64,000 nt of DNA from Orientallactaga sibirica (lineage: Eukaryota > Chordata > Mammalia > Rodentia > Dipodidae). Numbering within the stretch: position 1 is the stretch's first letter; each line of letters opens with the position of its first letter. The translations under genes were made by a program, and so were the position numbers. The stretch is taken from contig JAEOAD010002183.1 of assembly GCA_036365145.1 (NCBI GenBank), forward strand, positions 558,001 through 622,000, read 5' to 3'. The notes below the pieces were generated by a model that saw only the letters and a list, made by a program, of their open reading frames with translations, was not told where the DNA came from and did no database searches. Below, piece after piece: positions 1 through 10,542 of this stretch.

Positions 1-218
1 TCATTCTCTGTTTATCTAATGAAAATAAGAACTGAACCAATACAAATGTGGCTGAAAAAATTAAGTGACGCAGTATATTAGAACAATGCCCCAGTAATGG
101 CCACCATCATCATGGTCTTGATCTAGTTTACTAAACACTAAGGAATTCTGAAGTGTCATAAAACTGCTTAGAGTTGACATGATTCCACTGTTTTTAATAG
201 ACCTTAAGAGTTTAAGTT

Positions 219-509
219 GGGGATAAGTAGGTAGCTCGGTTAACAGAGTACTTGCCTTGCAAGCACGAGGACCTAAATTTAATCCCCAGTGCACACGTAA
301 TGTGCTGAATGTGGTTGCATGCACCTGTAATCCCAGTGCTGGGGAGATGGAGACGGGAGAATCCCTGCGGATCGTTGGCCTGCCAGTCTAGCCTAATCGG
401 TTAGCTCAAGTTAAGGAGAGACCCCATCTCAAAGGAGGTGCATGACATTCTTGAGGATGACATCCGGGGTTGTCACATGTTCCTGCAAACACATGTGCAC
501 ACACACAAA
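219..509 (+). repeat. B4-type SINE
   Basis: A tRNA-like head (TAGCTCGGTTAACAGAGTAC, then GCAAGCACGAGGACC) is followed by a B1-like middle (TGTAATCCCAGTGCTGGGGA) and the B4 signature GAGAGACCCCATCTC, ending in an alternating CA-rich tail. This order of parts is that of the rodent B4 family. The copy is diverged, so it is an old insertion. Confidence 0.75.
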
Positions 510-616
510 TTTTAACAAGATGAAATATGCAGTCATGAAAGTATACCAGTCAACAAAATTTCACAAATTGCACATACTTGGGTATCTAATGCCAAGATTA
601 AGAAATAGAACCAGGA

Positions 617-898
617 TTTGGGAGATGGCTTAGTCAGTCAAGTGCTTATCATGCAAGCTTGTAATCCCAGGACTGAGGAGGTGGACAGGACGCAGGGCGA
701 TCCCTGGGGCTCTCTGTAAGGCAGTCTTGCCTATTTGGTGAGTTCCAAGTCATTGAGAGACCCTGTCTCAGAAAAGGTGGACAGATGGTGCTTCACAGCA
801 ACACCCAGGTATGCTTTTGGCTTTGGCATGTGTGTACATCTATGTGCACATATATGCATGCTCATGAACATGCCTGTGTGTACACATACACACAAAGA
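617..898 (+). repeat. B4-type SINE
   Basis: A second B4-like copy, starting GGGAGATGGCTTAG and carrying GTAATCCCAGGACTGAGG and GAGAGACCCTGTCTCAG, then a tail rich in TGTGTACA and CACA. The tRNA-like part is shortened compared with the copy at 219-509. Confidence 0.7.
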
Positions 899-934
899 AA
901 TGGAACCATACCACCACTAACTTTGTTTTTCATC

Positions 935-940
935 TTTCAG

Positions 941-978
<38 letters not shown>

Positions 979-1148
979 GCTCTCTGTTAATGTCCATGTT
1001 TATGTCTCTATGTATATAAGTGTGCCAGGGTCTCTTGCCACTGCAGTCCAGTGCCTGCCTGGCTTCATGGGAGTGGCTTGGAAATTGAACCCAGGCTGAC
1101 AGGCTTTGTAAGCAAAGCACCTTTAACTACTGAGCCATCTCCCCAGAC
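935..1148 (-). repeat. CT microsatellite fused to an old B2-like SINE
   Basis: A (TC)n run (about 937-971) is followed by the reverse complement of the tRNA-derived SINE: GGGTCTCTTGCCACTGC, then AATTGAACCCAGGCTG and GAGCCATCTCCCCAG. The CT run is the expanded pyrimidine-rich part of the SINE as seen on this strand. The middle of the element is shortened. Confidence 0.7.
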
Positions 1149-1178
1149 CCAGCCACCACTACTTGTCAAAAACATTTT

Positions 1179-1326
1179 GCTAGGCATGATGGTGCATACC
1201 TTTAATCCCAGCACTTGGGAGACAGAAGTAGGAGGATCACCATGAGTTTGAGGCCGCCTGAGACTATAGAGGTCAGCCTGGGCTAGAGCAAGACCCTACC
1301 TCTAAAAACAAAACAAAACAAAAAAG
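1179..1326 (+). repeat. B1 SINE
   Basis: Full-length 7SL-derived SINE: GCTAGGCATGATGGTGCATA, TTTAATCCCAGCACTTGGGA, CCTGAGACTATAGAGG and AAGACCCTACCTCTAAAAAC, ending in an A-rich AAAAC tail. Confidence 0.9.
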
Positions 1327-1420
1327 CAAAGAAAGAAAATGCCAGCCTTATTTCCATTAGTGTGTATCTTTCTATTATTTGGAAACAAATAGTATCCTAT
1401 AACCAACACATGGTTTGTTA

Positions 1421-1615
1421 ATTTTTTTTATTAATCAAGTATATTCAGAGAGACAGAGAGTGAGAATGGGCACTCTAGGGCCTCTAGCAACTGCAAACAA
1501 ACTCCAGACGCATGTGCCACCATGTGCATCTGCTTACGTAAGACCTGGAGAATCAAACCTGGGTCCTTAGGCTTCACAGGCATATGTCTTAACTGCTAAG
1601 CCATCTCTCCAGCCC
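1421..1615 (-). repeat. B2-like tRNA-derived SINE
   Basis: Reverse complement copy: T-rich tail complement on the left, GAGAATGGGCACTCTAGGGC, AAACTCCAGACGCATGTGCC, and the tRNA-like end GCTAAGCCATCTCTCCAGCC on the right. Confidence 0.9.
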
Positions 1616-2221
1616 TAGAAACTGGTTATTTTAAAGTGGAAACATTTAATACAAGTAAAAGAAAGCTGGAAGGTCTGAAGGAGCAAATTCTACACTTGCT
1701 CTACAAGGACTCCACAAGCTGCAGAGAATGAGGTCAGGGCGCTCCTGCCTCACACACCAGCACTATAATCACCAAAGAAATAGTTGCCACCACCACTGCG
1801 CCACTCTGCTGTGTGCTGGCAGCAAGAATGAAGAAGCCCAACAATGCAAGTCTCACAGGAGGACTATACTTGATGGAACTTAATTTGAATCAAACACTAT
1901 GAAGGGGATATAGGAACTGCAGTTTCTGACTTAGGAGCTTTTACAGTATTAAAAAGGTAGAATGGGAGGCATGAGAGCCAATCTAAATTTTCTAACATGC
2001 ACATAAATTACAAGTCCAGAGTTCCCCTACTTTAAAGAGAATGAGTGGTAAAGACATTCTGAATAAACTCTTAACATTTTCCCTCTGACATTTCCACCAA
2101 TAAATACACTATATTATTAAAATAAGACTTTCATCTTATGTCTTTGATTTTTTTCTGTTAAATGAACTAAGTATGGCCTGTGATTTTAAAAAAATATTTT
2201 AATATTTTATTTATTTATTGT
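1616..2221. other. Unique sequence, probable intron
   Basis: No repeat, open frame or splice-flanked exon was recognised here. If the last exon at 5740 is real, this is part of its gene's final intron or introns. Confidence 0.4.
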
Positions 2222-2369
2222 GTTTGTTTTTTTGAGGTAGGGTCTCGCTCTAGCCCAGGCTGACCTGGAATTTGTTATGCAGTTTCAGGGTGGCCTTGAA
2301 CTCATGGCGATCCTCCTACCTCTGCCTCCCAAGTGCTTGGATTAAAGTTGTGTGCTACCACACCCGGCT
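2222..2369 (-). repeat. B1 SINE
   Basis: Reverse complement B1: TTTTTTTGAGGTAGGGTCTC, CAGGCTGACCTGGAATTTG, CTCCTACCTCTGCCTCCC and TGCTACCACACCCGGC. Confidence 0.92.
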
Positions 2370-2370
2370 A

Positions 2371-2588
2371 TTTTTTTTTTACAATATTTATTTGAAAGCA
2401 ACAGACAGAGAAAGAAACAGTTAGATAGAAAATTGGTGCACCAGAACCTCCAGCCACTGCAAATGAACTCCAGATGCATGCACCCCTTGTGTATCTGGCC
2501 TAAGTGGGTCCTGGGGAATCAAACTTTGAACCAGGGTCCTTAGGCTTCACAGGCAAGGGCTTAACTGCTAAGCCATCTCTCCAGGCCC
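2371..2588 (-). repeat. B2-like tRNA-derived SINE
   Basis: Directly abuts the B1 to its left. It shows the poly-T end, GCACCAGAACCTCCAGCCAC, CTTGTGTATCTGGCC, and a right end of GCTAAGCCATCTCTCCAGGC. Confidence 0.92.
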
Positions 2589-3660
2589 CTGGCCTGTGAT
2601 TTAAATCCCCAGAATGTATATCGATCAGTTAAAAGTGATATCTAAATTCACTTAATAGTTAATATTTTTGAAGAGCCACAAAATGTATGACATCTCCTTG
2701 GTGACTATAAAAATTTAAGCAGCTGACTAAGATGAACACTGTTTATTCCAAGGTTGTTTTTAGAGGTAATCATAAAACCAACTTATTTCATAACCATAAG
2801 GGTTATGAACTTTCTTTGTAATTTTTATCATGTCTTCAAGGACACTGTGTGATATAGTCCTTAAGTGTTTATAGCATTTCAGATCTTGATATGAAAATGT
2901 CAGTGGTATCCTCAGGGGCACAAAGCTAAATATAGCTTCTTCAGCATTGCCCTTTCCACCATAACCTCATATGTGTTGATTTGTTTCCCTGCTTTTTCCT
3001 TCATAAAGTGGGTGGTATGATATCAGTAAAAGGCCTAAATAAAGTCAATTTGTACCTATATTATTATAAACTATTAAGGTCTTATGATATCACATTTTCA
3101 GCATCTATGGATGGTTTGTACTTCAGGGGAAAATATAAGATAAAAACAAAGACAAAGAGACTGGTGAACTGTAATATCATTGTTAGCTCAAGCATTAAGC
3201 CATGGCAGGATTCAGGACTAGAAGGTAGAAAGAACATGATATTTAAGTAGCTTAATGTGAGTTTGGAGCTAGTATCACTGTTTGTCAGAAAGGTACTGTG
3301 TGATTTGTAGTGAATACTGTATTTGAAATTCACCTCAGTTTTTCTTTTGCTGTTTGTATTAGCAAGACTTCATTGCAAAGAACTCTAAAACAGAACTGAT
3401 TTTATTTTATTGTAGGGCAATGTAAATGTAAAATACCATAAATATTCTATTAGGATCATTTCAGAGAACAGGAAAAGTTTCTTCAAACATTTTTATTATT
3501 ATTTATTAGTTAATTTACTTATATAAGTAAATATGATTCTTAGCACATGGTTACTATTTTTTACATAGTAACATTTTATTGTATTTTGTTTTGTTAAATC
3601 ATGATACAAATCATATAAAATATCTTTTGAGAGATCCCATCCCCCGCCCCCAAAAAATAA
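2589..3660. other. Unique AT-rich sequence, probable intron
   Basis: About 1.07 kb with no recognisable repeat. The overlapping short open frames on both strands are AT-rich and lack splice-site context, so no exon is called. Confidence 0.4.
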
Positions 3661-3667
3661 TAAATAT

Positions 3668-4019
3668 AGGTATAGTGGGCAGCTTCAGGTCACTGAGATG
3701 AACTTCCAAACCAGGCACAGTTATGGAAAAAGGGGAAGCCATAGGCAGAAGAAGTTGGATTCCTCTTAAAACCAAGCAGAGAGAGAGAGAGAGTTGAGCC
3801 AAAACCACACTACAAACAAGTACACTTCGGGAACTCCAGGCACTTTAATGTCTTTAGACTGGAATTACAAATCCACCACCACTCCTTAGGGCTGGACCCT
3901 AAGAACTGCACAGTGATGCCTCCTTCAGCCAGATGGCTGCAGATCCAAAGTACAAACTAATAAAACACTGAATATATTGGGAGCCTTCTATTCAAACTAC
4001 CACAACTGGCTATTGCTTC
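3668..4019 (-). mobile_element. MaLR-type LTR, reverse orientation
   Basis: Shares its layout and many words with the solo LTR at 27592-27964 read on the other strand, and with the copy at 39310-39745: AACTTCCAAACCAGGCACAG, AATAAAACACTGAATATATT and TATTCAAACTACCACA. MaLR LTRs are non-autonomous ERVL relatives that are very common in rodents. It is interrupted only by a short GA run. Confidence 0.65.
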
Positions 4020-4020
4020 T

Positions 4021-5335
4021 GTTGTTGTTTGCCCACTAAAACTAGATGCTATTGCTGAAGACACCACATGCTTTGGTTACTGGACATTGAGAAAATTAAG
4101 CTAAAGCTGAGCTGGAAGCTTCTTGCCTTTTGGCTAGCCTTCATAATGCCAGAAGGTGCTGTGTAGGCTGTTAGGGGAACTGTCATCAACAGACTCACTT
4201 AGCTGATATTCTGCATGTTATACTATTAAATGGCTGGACAAGGTGTATCCACTTGTACAGTAGTGGCAAGTCTGTTATGGGGTAGCCAACAACCTTTTTT
4301 TAAAAAAGATTTTATTTTTATTTATTTATTAGAGACAGGGAAAGAGAGAGAGATGAGAATGGGCATGCCAGGGGGCTTTAGCCACTGCAAAAGAACCCCA
4401 GATGCATGCACCCTCTTGTGCATCTGGCTTATGTGGGACCTAGAGAATCGAACTGGGGTCCTTAGGCTTCACAGGTATGTGCCTTAACTGCTAAGCCATC
4501 TCTCCAGCCCCCAAGAACCTTTTGACTGGATTTTAGACCTTCTCCACAAGAGAGGACTTACATATGGTCCATTGCTGTGGAGGTCATAGGCCCTAGGGGA
4601 TAGCTACTTTATTGTTTTACTAACTCAACCTGATATTATAGACAGATTGCCTTCCAAATATTTGTGTTTATGCCCATAGATTGGTGTTGCCATCAGCTTC
4701 AGTCAGAGTGGTTTCTATTCACAGCGGGCAGCAGTTAGTGCCTAGACTTAACTGTTTTCAGAGCGCTAAGACTAAGGGACTGTTGAGTGCTCAACCCCAA
4801 GGAAGTCATCTAGATCGCTCCCTCCAAGGCACATTGCAAGTAGAGCCGGAAAGAATGTAAGAACTGGAGGAAGGGGTGGAATGTTGTAGAACATTCCGTT
4901 CCAGCCGTGACATGGCCATTATTACACTCTTGAACTCATAGCAACTGTGATTATTAGTACATGATCTGCACAGGATTGTGCCTGTCAACATTCCATCATG
5001 GGAGGGGGAGAAGCACACAAGTCTCTACTTCCCCAAAGAGCTATATAGGCAGCTCATGGTTGCCTAGGAGGGAGAGACATTTTCTTCAGTGGTACAGCCA
5101 CTATTAAGGAGCTCATGCTCCTGTAAATACCCCTTACCTTTGCGCCTGTAAGCAACTTCAAAACTCACTAGCCCCCAAAAAATAAAAAACAAATATAACA
5201 ATGAAGGGGGACTGGTAGGGGAGTGGAAGGGAATTGATGGGAGTGGGACAGAGGGGGTCATGGGGGGTGAATATGATCAAAATACATTATATGTATGTGT
5301 CATAAAACCCATTTATTATATATAATTAAAATATG
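4021..5335 (+). mobile_element. L1 LINE 3' untranslated region, 5'-truncated
   Basis: The right end carries a well-known rodent L1 3' terminus: a G-rich stretch (GGGGGACTGGTAGGGGAGTG), then GGGGGTGAATATGATCAAAA and TACATTATATGTATGTGTC. The upstream part (GAAGACACCACATGCTTTGG, ATGCCAGAAGGTGCTG, ACAGTAGTGGCAAG) matches the related regions at 19495 and 54090. No ORF2 coding sequence remains. A B2-like SINE has landed inside it at about 4295-4510. Confidence 0.8.
4295..4510 (-). repeat. B2-like SINE inserted in the L1
   Basis: Reverse complement tRNA-derived SINE from the T-rich left end to GCTAAGCCATCTCTCCAGCC. AACCTTTT flanks both sides, a target-site duplication that dates this insertion after the L1. 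Confidence 0.88.
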
Positions 5336-5739
5336 CTAATTAATAATCTTTGGATGGATTTACCTCCTTCTTAAAGGTAATGAATATTCATTGCTTTTAA
5401 AAAGACATGGGAAAGATTGTTTTGTTTACTTAACCAAACACTATATTTCAGAAAATATATGTCTGAATGGTGAATGATAAATGCTGACCAGTAGGGTATT
5501 TAAGTGTTTTCATATTATTTCCAATCATAACTCTCATTTTCCCAGAAATTTTATTTTAATTGTTATATCTATGTAGTACTTCACTAAACACATTTAATTT
5601 GTGCTGTAATCATGTAAAATAATTTGACAGGGAAAATGTGTGGGAAAACATCAGAAGTATAATTTTTTTCTGTATTGACTTTTTTAAATGTCAGTAGTGA
5701 TATATGTCTTAATCCATTTGTTTTTCTTTGTCCTCCCAG

Positions 5740-5810
5740 GAGGATCTCCTTACTTAGCAACCAAAATAAATGAAGCAAAAGACTTACTGGAGGCAACCAC
5801 CAAGCATTAA
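5740..5810 (+). CDS. Probable last coding exon of an unidentified gene
   Basis: Seen: a pyrimidine-rich tract (TTTTTCTTTGTCCTCCCAG) ends in AG at 5738-5739, and an open frame begins there with two bases of a split codon. It encodes 22 residues, starting GSPYLATKIN and ending LLEATTKH, then a TAA stop. AATAAA signals follow at 5892 and 5960. The peptide is charged and helix-like (NEAKDLLEA), as in many enzyme C-termini. Inference: this is the terminal exon of a + strand gene entered through a phase-1 intron, with the rest of the gene upstream of the window. I do not recognise the protein and assign no function. A 34-base piece of the exon end, including the stop, is repeated 54 bases downstream. 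Alternative: chance open frame after a chance acceptor. The combination of acceptor, frame, stop and poly(A) signal makes a real exon more likely than not. Confidence 0.55.
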
Positions 5811-5890
5811 TGGACACTCAAGGACTACAGTGAAGACTTACTGGAGGCAACCACCAAGCATTAATGGATGCTGAAGGACCACACTGATGG
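5781..5890 (+). repeat. 54-base tandem duplication across the stop codon
   Basis: The same 34 bases (starting GACTTACTGG and ending TTAATGGA) occur at 5781-5814 and 5835-5868, and the flanking parts are similar but diverged (GGACACTCAAGGACTACAGT versus GGATGCTGAAGGACCACACT). The period is 54 bases, a multiple of three. Confidence 0.9.
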
Positions 5891-5985
5891 AAATAAATAC
5901 AAGATTTAGAATCCTAAAAACTAGTGTAAACCTATTCTTCCATCATTAAGCAATGTAACAATAAAAGATGAATAGCCAATAGCTA
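5811..5985 (+). other. Probable 3' untranslated region
   Basis: Follows the TAA stop of the candidate last exon. It holds the second copy of the tandem duplication and two AATAAA hexamers (5892-5897 and 5960-5965). The exact cleavage point cannot be seen. Confidence 0.45.
5960..5965 (+). terminator. Candidate poly(A) signal AATAAA
   Basis: Canonical hexamer 150 bases after the stop, followed by an AT-rich, T-rich stretch that could serve as the downstream element. The alternative hexamer at 5892 is closer to the stop. Confidence 0.45.
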
Positions 5986-6194
5986 TGCATTTTATTTCCT
6001 TTTAAAGGAAACTTATAAATTCCTCATAAAGGAACCTTATAAGCTGATGCTTTTTTTCTCATAATTTTATCTATGAGATTCAAAAGATTTTGTTCTGTTA
6101 GTCTTACCCTATCTCCGAAACACACAGAAAAGCATGGATAGCATCGGGATTCTTGGGCAGGGTTAAGCTTTTCTTTTTAAAAATGTCTTGTTTT

Positions 6195-6426
6195 TCTTTT
6201 CTTTTTTTTTATTTGAGAGAAACAGAGAGAGGGGGGCAGATAGAGAAAGATAGAGAGAAGGAATGAGAGAGAGAATGGGCATTTCAGGGTCTCCAGCCTG
6301 TGCAAATGAACTTCAAATGCATGCGCTACATTGAATATCTGGCTTACGTGGAACCTGGGGAGTTGAACCTGGGTCCTTTGTCTTTGAAGACAAGCGCCTT
6401 CACCACTATGCCATCTCTTGAGCCCC
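6195..6426 (-). repeat. B2-like tRNA-derived SINE
   Basis: T-rich left end, long GA-rich stretch, GAGAATGGGCATTTCAGGGT, and a tRNA-like right end CTATGCCATCTCTTGAGCCC. Confidence 0.9.
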
Positions 6427-7235
6427 GAACTTTTCTTCTTAATGTTTAGACTTACACTCTCAATGTCCCTTGCTTCTTTAGAGGAATGTGGGACTCTGCC
6501 CGTGTAAGGTGAGTTAAATATTGAATGTAATTTAGTAAATGGTGACTTGTAAAGCAGCACTTAGAACTTGTCAAGGAACTCTGCTCTCTGGAACACTGTA
6601 GCTGAGGTGTGAGAACTTGGAGAGTCACGAAAATGATTAAAGATTTACAGAATGAGCCTTATGAGGAGAGACTGAAGAGTTGGGAGAAATCTAAGGAGTT
6701 TGTTACTCTTCCTATCCTATATATTTATTCAGTTATTTATTGTACAAATACTTGCCTATGATGTGCAAAGCAAAAGTGAGTCCTCTGAGAGTTACAAGTA
6801 TGAGCTACTCATGGATCCTGACCCAGCGGAAGTTATACAGAGTAAAAGAGATAAATCACGTAAGAAATGAATACTATTAGACAGGTGCAGCTGAGATGTT
6901 AAAAAGGTTCAGAAAAAGAAAAGTGTTTTAAATCTCAGTGAATGGAGAGGTTCTTCATGAAACAAGTGACTGCAGGGGTCCAGCCCTAGCATCAACAAGG
7001 GGTGAGACCACACCACTGGACTTTGAAAGGAATCCATATAAGATACTAACCATATGGTTGGTGAGCCAGTGTTGTTTCTCCTGAGGTCAGAATTAGCAGA
7101 AATAAATTTTATCAAGTAGTGTGGTCAAGTGCAAGGTTTCTTAAAAGCAAAGTATGGACAAAGTACTCATGAAAAGGATAGCATTTGAGTCACCCCAACA
7201 TTAGTGTGAAGTCTCCTTCATTTCTAGTTTCCTAC
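6427..7235. other. Unique sequence, possible L2/MIR trace
   Basis: No gene seen. Around 6725-6780, ATTCAGTTATTTATTGTACA and CCTATGATGTGCAAAGC resemble the reverse 3' end of an old L2 or MIR element, but the match is weak. Confidence 0.35.
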
Positions 7236-7239
7236 TAAG

Positions 7240-7435
7240 CATGTACCTTGGAGTCAGATCTCATTTTGAATACTATCTTCTCATCATGTGACCTTGGGCA
7301 GTTACTTAATTTGTGAGTCTATAAGCTCCATTTATAAAATAGAGAAAATAATCCTGTCTCATAAGATGGAGGTAAGGAATGAAGATGTTTAAGTAATTTA
7401 GTCACATAGCAAATGTTCAAAAAATAAATTATTTT
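7240..7435 (+). repeat. MIR SINE fossil
   Basis: Core MIR words are visible: TGTGACCTTGGGCAGTTACT and TTTATAAAATAGAGAAAATA. MIR is an ancient mammal-wide SINE. Confidence 0.7.
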
Positions 7436-7950
7436 ACTGCCCTATATAATTAATTTTATCTTTTACAATATTTTGAATAGAGAGAGGTCTGTGGTATGTT
7501 CTCATTTATTTATTACTCTTGAAACTGCAGTTTGGGCAGGATATGGTGGGGACACTCGTCTCTTTTCTGTGCAACTGAGGCTTGAGGAACTGCCTCACAT
7601 AGCTGCAAGTTGGAGCAGGTGTTGGCTGGGAGCCTTTGTCCTTTTGTTGTAGGCTTCTCCCTGGGGCTGCTGGAGCATCTCAACCATAAACAGCTGAGCT
7701 ATGGGGAGATAGTTGTCCAAGAAACAGGAAGTGGATGTTGCCCAATTCATCATGGGTATGGAAACTGTTAGGACACACTTTTGCATATTCAGTTGATCTG
7801 AAAGTTACAAAGGCTTCTCCTTTTGTATCTCTTCAGAGAACTGTAAAAGGATCAGTAGTCCTCTAGTATGTAGCAGGGCAGAGTTGGGAGGATTCCCCCC
7901 TTAATCAAATCATCCTAAGGGATTATTTAAAATAAAGAAAAATATCTGTC
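7436..7950. other. Unique sequence
   Basis: No repeat or gene recognised in about 500 bases. Confidence 0.35.
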
Positions 7951-7951
7951 A

Positions 7952-8115
7952 TGCAAGTGTGGTGCATGTGGTACTTACCTATAATCCCAGTTACCTGTGT
8001 GGCTTAGGCAGGCAAGCTAGGCTGGGAAATTTAACAAGATCTTACCTCAAAGACTTGGGATGTAATTCTGTAGTAGAGCACTTGTGTACTAGGTTCAGTG
8101 TCCAGTACTGCAGAA
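7952..8115 (+). repeat. B1-ID dimeric SINE, old
   Basis: A diverged B1-like monomer (TACCTATAATCCCAGTTACC, AAGATCTTACCTCAAAGA) runs straight into an ID-like tRNA part (GGATGTAATTCTGTAGTAGA, AGTACTGCAG). Dimers of this layout are known from several rodent families. Confidence 0.55.
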
Positions 8116-9336
8116 ATCAGCCAAGTGCAAGTTACACCACTTGGAGAATTAAGTTTCAGATGACACGACTACTGTTATAAGTAGATATTAATCGGTTGTA
8201 ATTCTTTGAATAGCAGTGTAGTTACCAAATTGGATTTTGACCAGCTACCTACCCTCAACTCATCTGTAAAAAGCTTGTTTTTGAATGGTTACCTATCTTC
8301 AGTAAAGACTGCTTTTACATATTTGCTGTCATTGCATATTTTGCGTAATTAAGCTCTTTGTTGATACTGCAGTTTGTGTTTACTCATAGACCTTAGATAA
8401 GTCAGACAGAATAGAAAAGACCTTTTAAAAACACAATTACTTCACAGAGAAAGTGCAGGTCTGATGAACAGCTAAAGGGGAACACGAAGACCATTTAGAA
8501 TATAAAGAAGTTTAGAGATGAAGAGTGAATGCTGAGTGTTCCTACTCTCCAGAGCATTGCCTTCATTTTGTTCAAAAGACATTTTAGTCATTCCAGATAT
8601 GGTGAACACTTACTAAGGGAGTAAACTACAGTCATTCTTCAAATGTAGAATACATTCTAACTAAATTGAAAAAAAACATTTTAAGCATGGGTGACTTTTT
8701 TACCTCATACTTTTTTAGTTAACAAGAAAATTTAGGAGTTCTACTTATGATTATCCATCAAGGCCATAAAAGATAAAATTTCCTCTGTGTGCAGAAATTG
8801 TTTGGTTGTCATGGGGAATCTTGACTACAGAGAAGAGCTTTTATGAGTTCTCTCCAACACATTTCACAATTAGATTTAGATGGCTTAATGACATTTGTGG
8901 GAGAAGATGAATCAACCAGATCCCTAGTGTCAAAAATAAGTTTCTCTGACTCAGTTGACTTAGGCTGAGTTACAGAGACTTTAGATCTCTGGAAGTATTT
9001 CCAAGAAGGCCTGCTGCTCCTGCACAGTGGGAGCCAGTGTCCACAGGCTCCTCACCCACCTCCCAGCCGCTGCTTCTGCACAGGCCTCTGGCCACCAGAG
9101 GAGTTGATGGGAGCGCGTAAAGGTGTCAGCATCCTCCCTTGCTTCTAATGGAAAAGCAGCCCAAAGAGCATATACCATAACACTGGGGCAGTATCATCTA
9201 CCTGTCAAAAACATTTTCTGAATTATGAGCCAAAATTCTATTTATGGTGGAGTTACACACATTAGAAAATTAGAGTATTGTGAGTATAATTTATTAGCTG
9301 AAAAGTTGAGAAGGTTCTCTGGACTCATTTCCATAG
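8116..9336. other. Unique sequence with a GC-richer patch
   Basis: No repeat family recognised. A GC-richer patch at 8981-9178 keeps a 65-codon open frame on the minus strand; it resembles no protein I know and lacks supporting splice signals, so it is not called. Confidence 0.35.
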
Positions 9337-9448
9337 GTGGAATCTAAGTGATCTGGATCGTTACCCACCAGCAAAATTGCTAGGCATGGCAGACAAAGAA
9401 AATGTTCCTTCTAATGATTTTTATGAGCTGAGTAGCTATTGTTCATAG
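9337..9448 (+). CDS. Weak candidate exon with stop codon
   Basis: The sequence CTCATTTCCATAG precedes 9337 and could be a splice acceptor. From 9338 the frame reads 36 codons, with segments WNLSDLDRYPPAKL and ADKENVPSNDFYEL, and stops at TAG 9446-9448. ATTAAA, a variant poly(A) signal, follows at about 9505. The composition looks protein-like, but an open stretch this short occurs easily by chance. It could be an alternative last exon of the gene ending at 5810, an exon of a separate gene, or nothing. Confidence 0.2.
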
Positions 9449-9700
9449 CTGAGTGCTCCCTTCCTCTTTTATTGTTGCTGAGAATTTATAGAAAGCTTTT
9501 TGTATTATTAAAAATCCTTCTCAATTGAAATGCAAGTTCATTAAGTAGTGTTCAGTTCTTTTTCTGACATAACCCTTTCCTCTCTGGCTTCTTCAACAGT
9601 GCTGAGTAGCACTGATCAACATTCTGTCAGAGCAGACATCTACTAGCCTATAGTGTGCTAAAGGCCAAGAAATTGGTTAATTTTCATAAACCAAACTTTT
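9449..9700. other. Unique sequence
   Basis: No repeat or gene recognised; AT-rich. Confidence 0.3.
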
Positions 9701-9709
9701 AAAAAATTT

Positions 9710-9748
<39 letters not shown>

Positions 9749-9953
9749 TTTGAGAGCAACAGACAGAGAAAGAGGCAGAGAGAGAGAGAGAGAGAATGGG
9801 TGCACCGGGGTCTCCAACCACTGCAAACAAACTCCAGATGCATGCGCCACCTTGTGCATCTGGCTTACGTGGGTACTGGGGAATCGAGCCTCGAACCTGG
9901 ATACTTAGGCTTCACAGGCAAGTGCTTAACCACTAAGCCATCTCTCCAGCCCC
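9701..9953 (-). repeat. B2-like SINE with expanded TTTA tail
   Basis: Left end is a (TTTA)n run of about 50 bases, then GAGAGCAACAGACAGAG, the body, and GCTTAACCACTAAGCC to CTCCAGCCCC. CATAAACCAAAC is present on both sides as a target-site duplication. Confidence 0.93.
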
Positions 9954-9967
9954 ACATAAACCAAACA

Positions 9968-10221
9968 TTTTTTCTTTTTTTTTTTTAAAAAAAATATTTT
10001 ATTTATTTATTTGAGAGAGAGAGAGAGAGAGATACAGAAATAGGCAGGTAGAGAGAGAGAGAGAATAGGCATGCCAGGGCCTCCAGCCACTGCAAACGAA
10101 CTCCAGATGCATGCACCCCCTTGTGCATCTGGCTTATGTGGGTCCAGGAGAATCGAGCCTTGAACCAGGGTCCTTAGGCTTCACAGGCAAGCACTTAACC
10201 GCTAAACCATCTCTCCAGCCC
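9968..10221 (-). repeat. B2-like SINE, second insertion at the same site
   Basis: A second copy in the same orientation directly after the first. CCAAACATTTT is found on both of its flanks, so it entered the duplicated target of its neighbour. Confidence 0.93.
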
Positions 10222-10284
10222 AAACCAAACATTTTAATTATAGTTAATACTCTACCCATTATCTTTTCATTTTCATAGCTCTTC

Positions 10285-10372
10285 TAAAAAGATAGGATAG
10301 TTGTTCCCATTTTACAGGTCAAGAAACCAGCTGAGAGGAGTTTAGAAACTTCCAGATCACAACTTTTTTAAA
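10285..10372 (-). repeat. MIR fragment
   Basis: GTTCCCATTTTACAGGTCAA and GAAACCAGCTGAGAGGAG are diverged forms of the reverse MIR core. Confidence 0.5.
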
Positions 10373-10384
10373 AGGTAGAGGGAA

Positions 10385-10542
10385 GCCGGGTGTTATGGTG
10401 CATGCCTTTAATCCCAGCACTTGGGAGGCAAAGGTAGAAGGATCACTGTGAGTTCAAGGCCACCCTGAGACTACATAGTGAATTCCAGGTCAGCCTGGGC
10501 TAGAGTGAGACCCTACCTTAAAAACCAAAAAAAAAAAAAAAA
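10385..10542 (+). repeat. B1 SINE
   Basis: Young-looking copy: GCCGGGTGTTATGGTGCATG, ATCCCAGCACTTGGGAGGC, GAGACTACATAGTGAATTCC, ACCCTACCTTAAAAACC and a poly-A tail. Confidence 0.93.
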
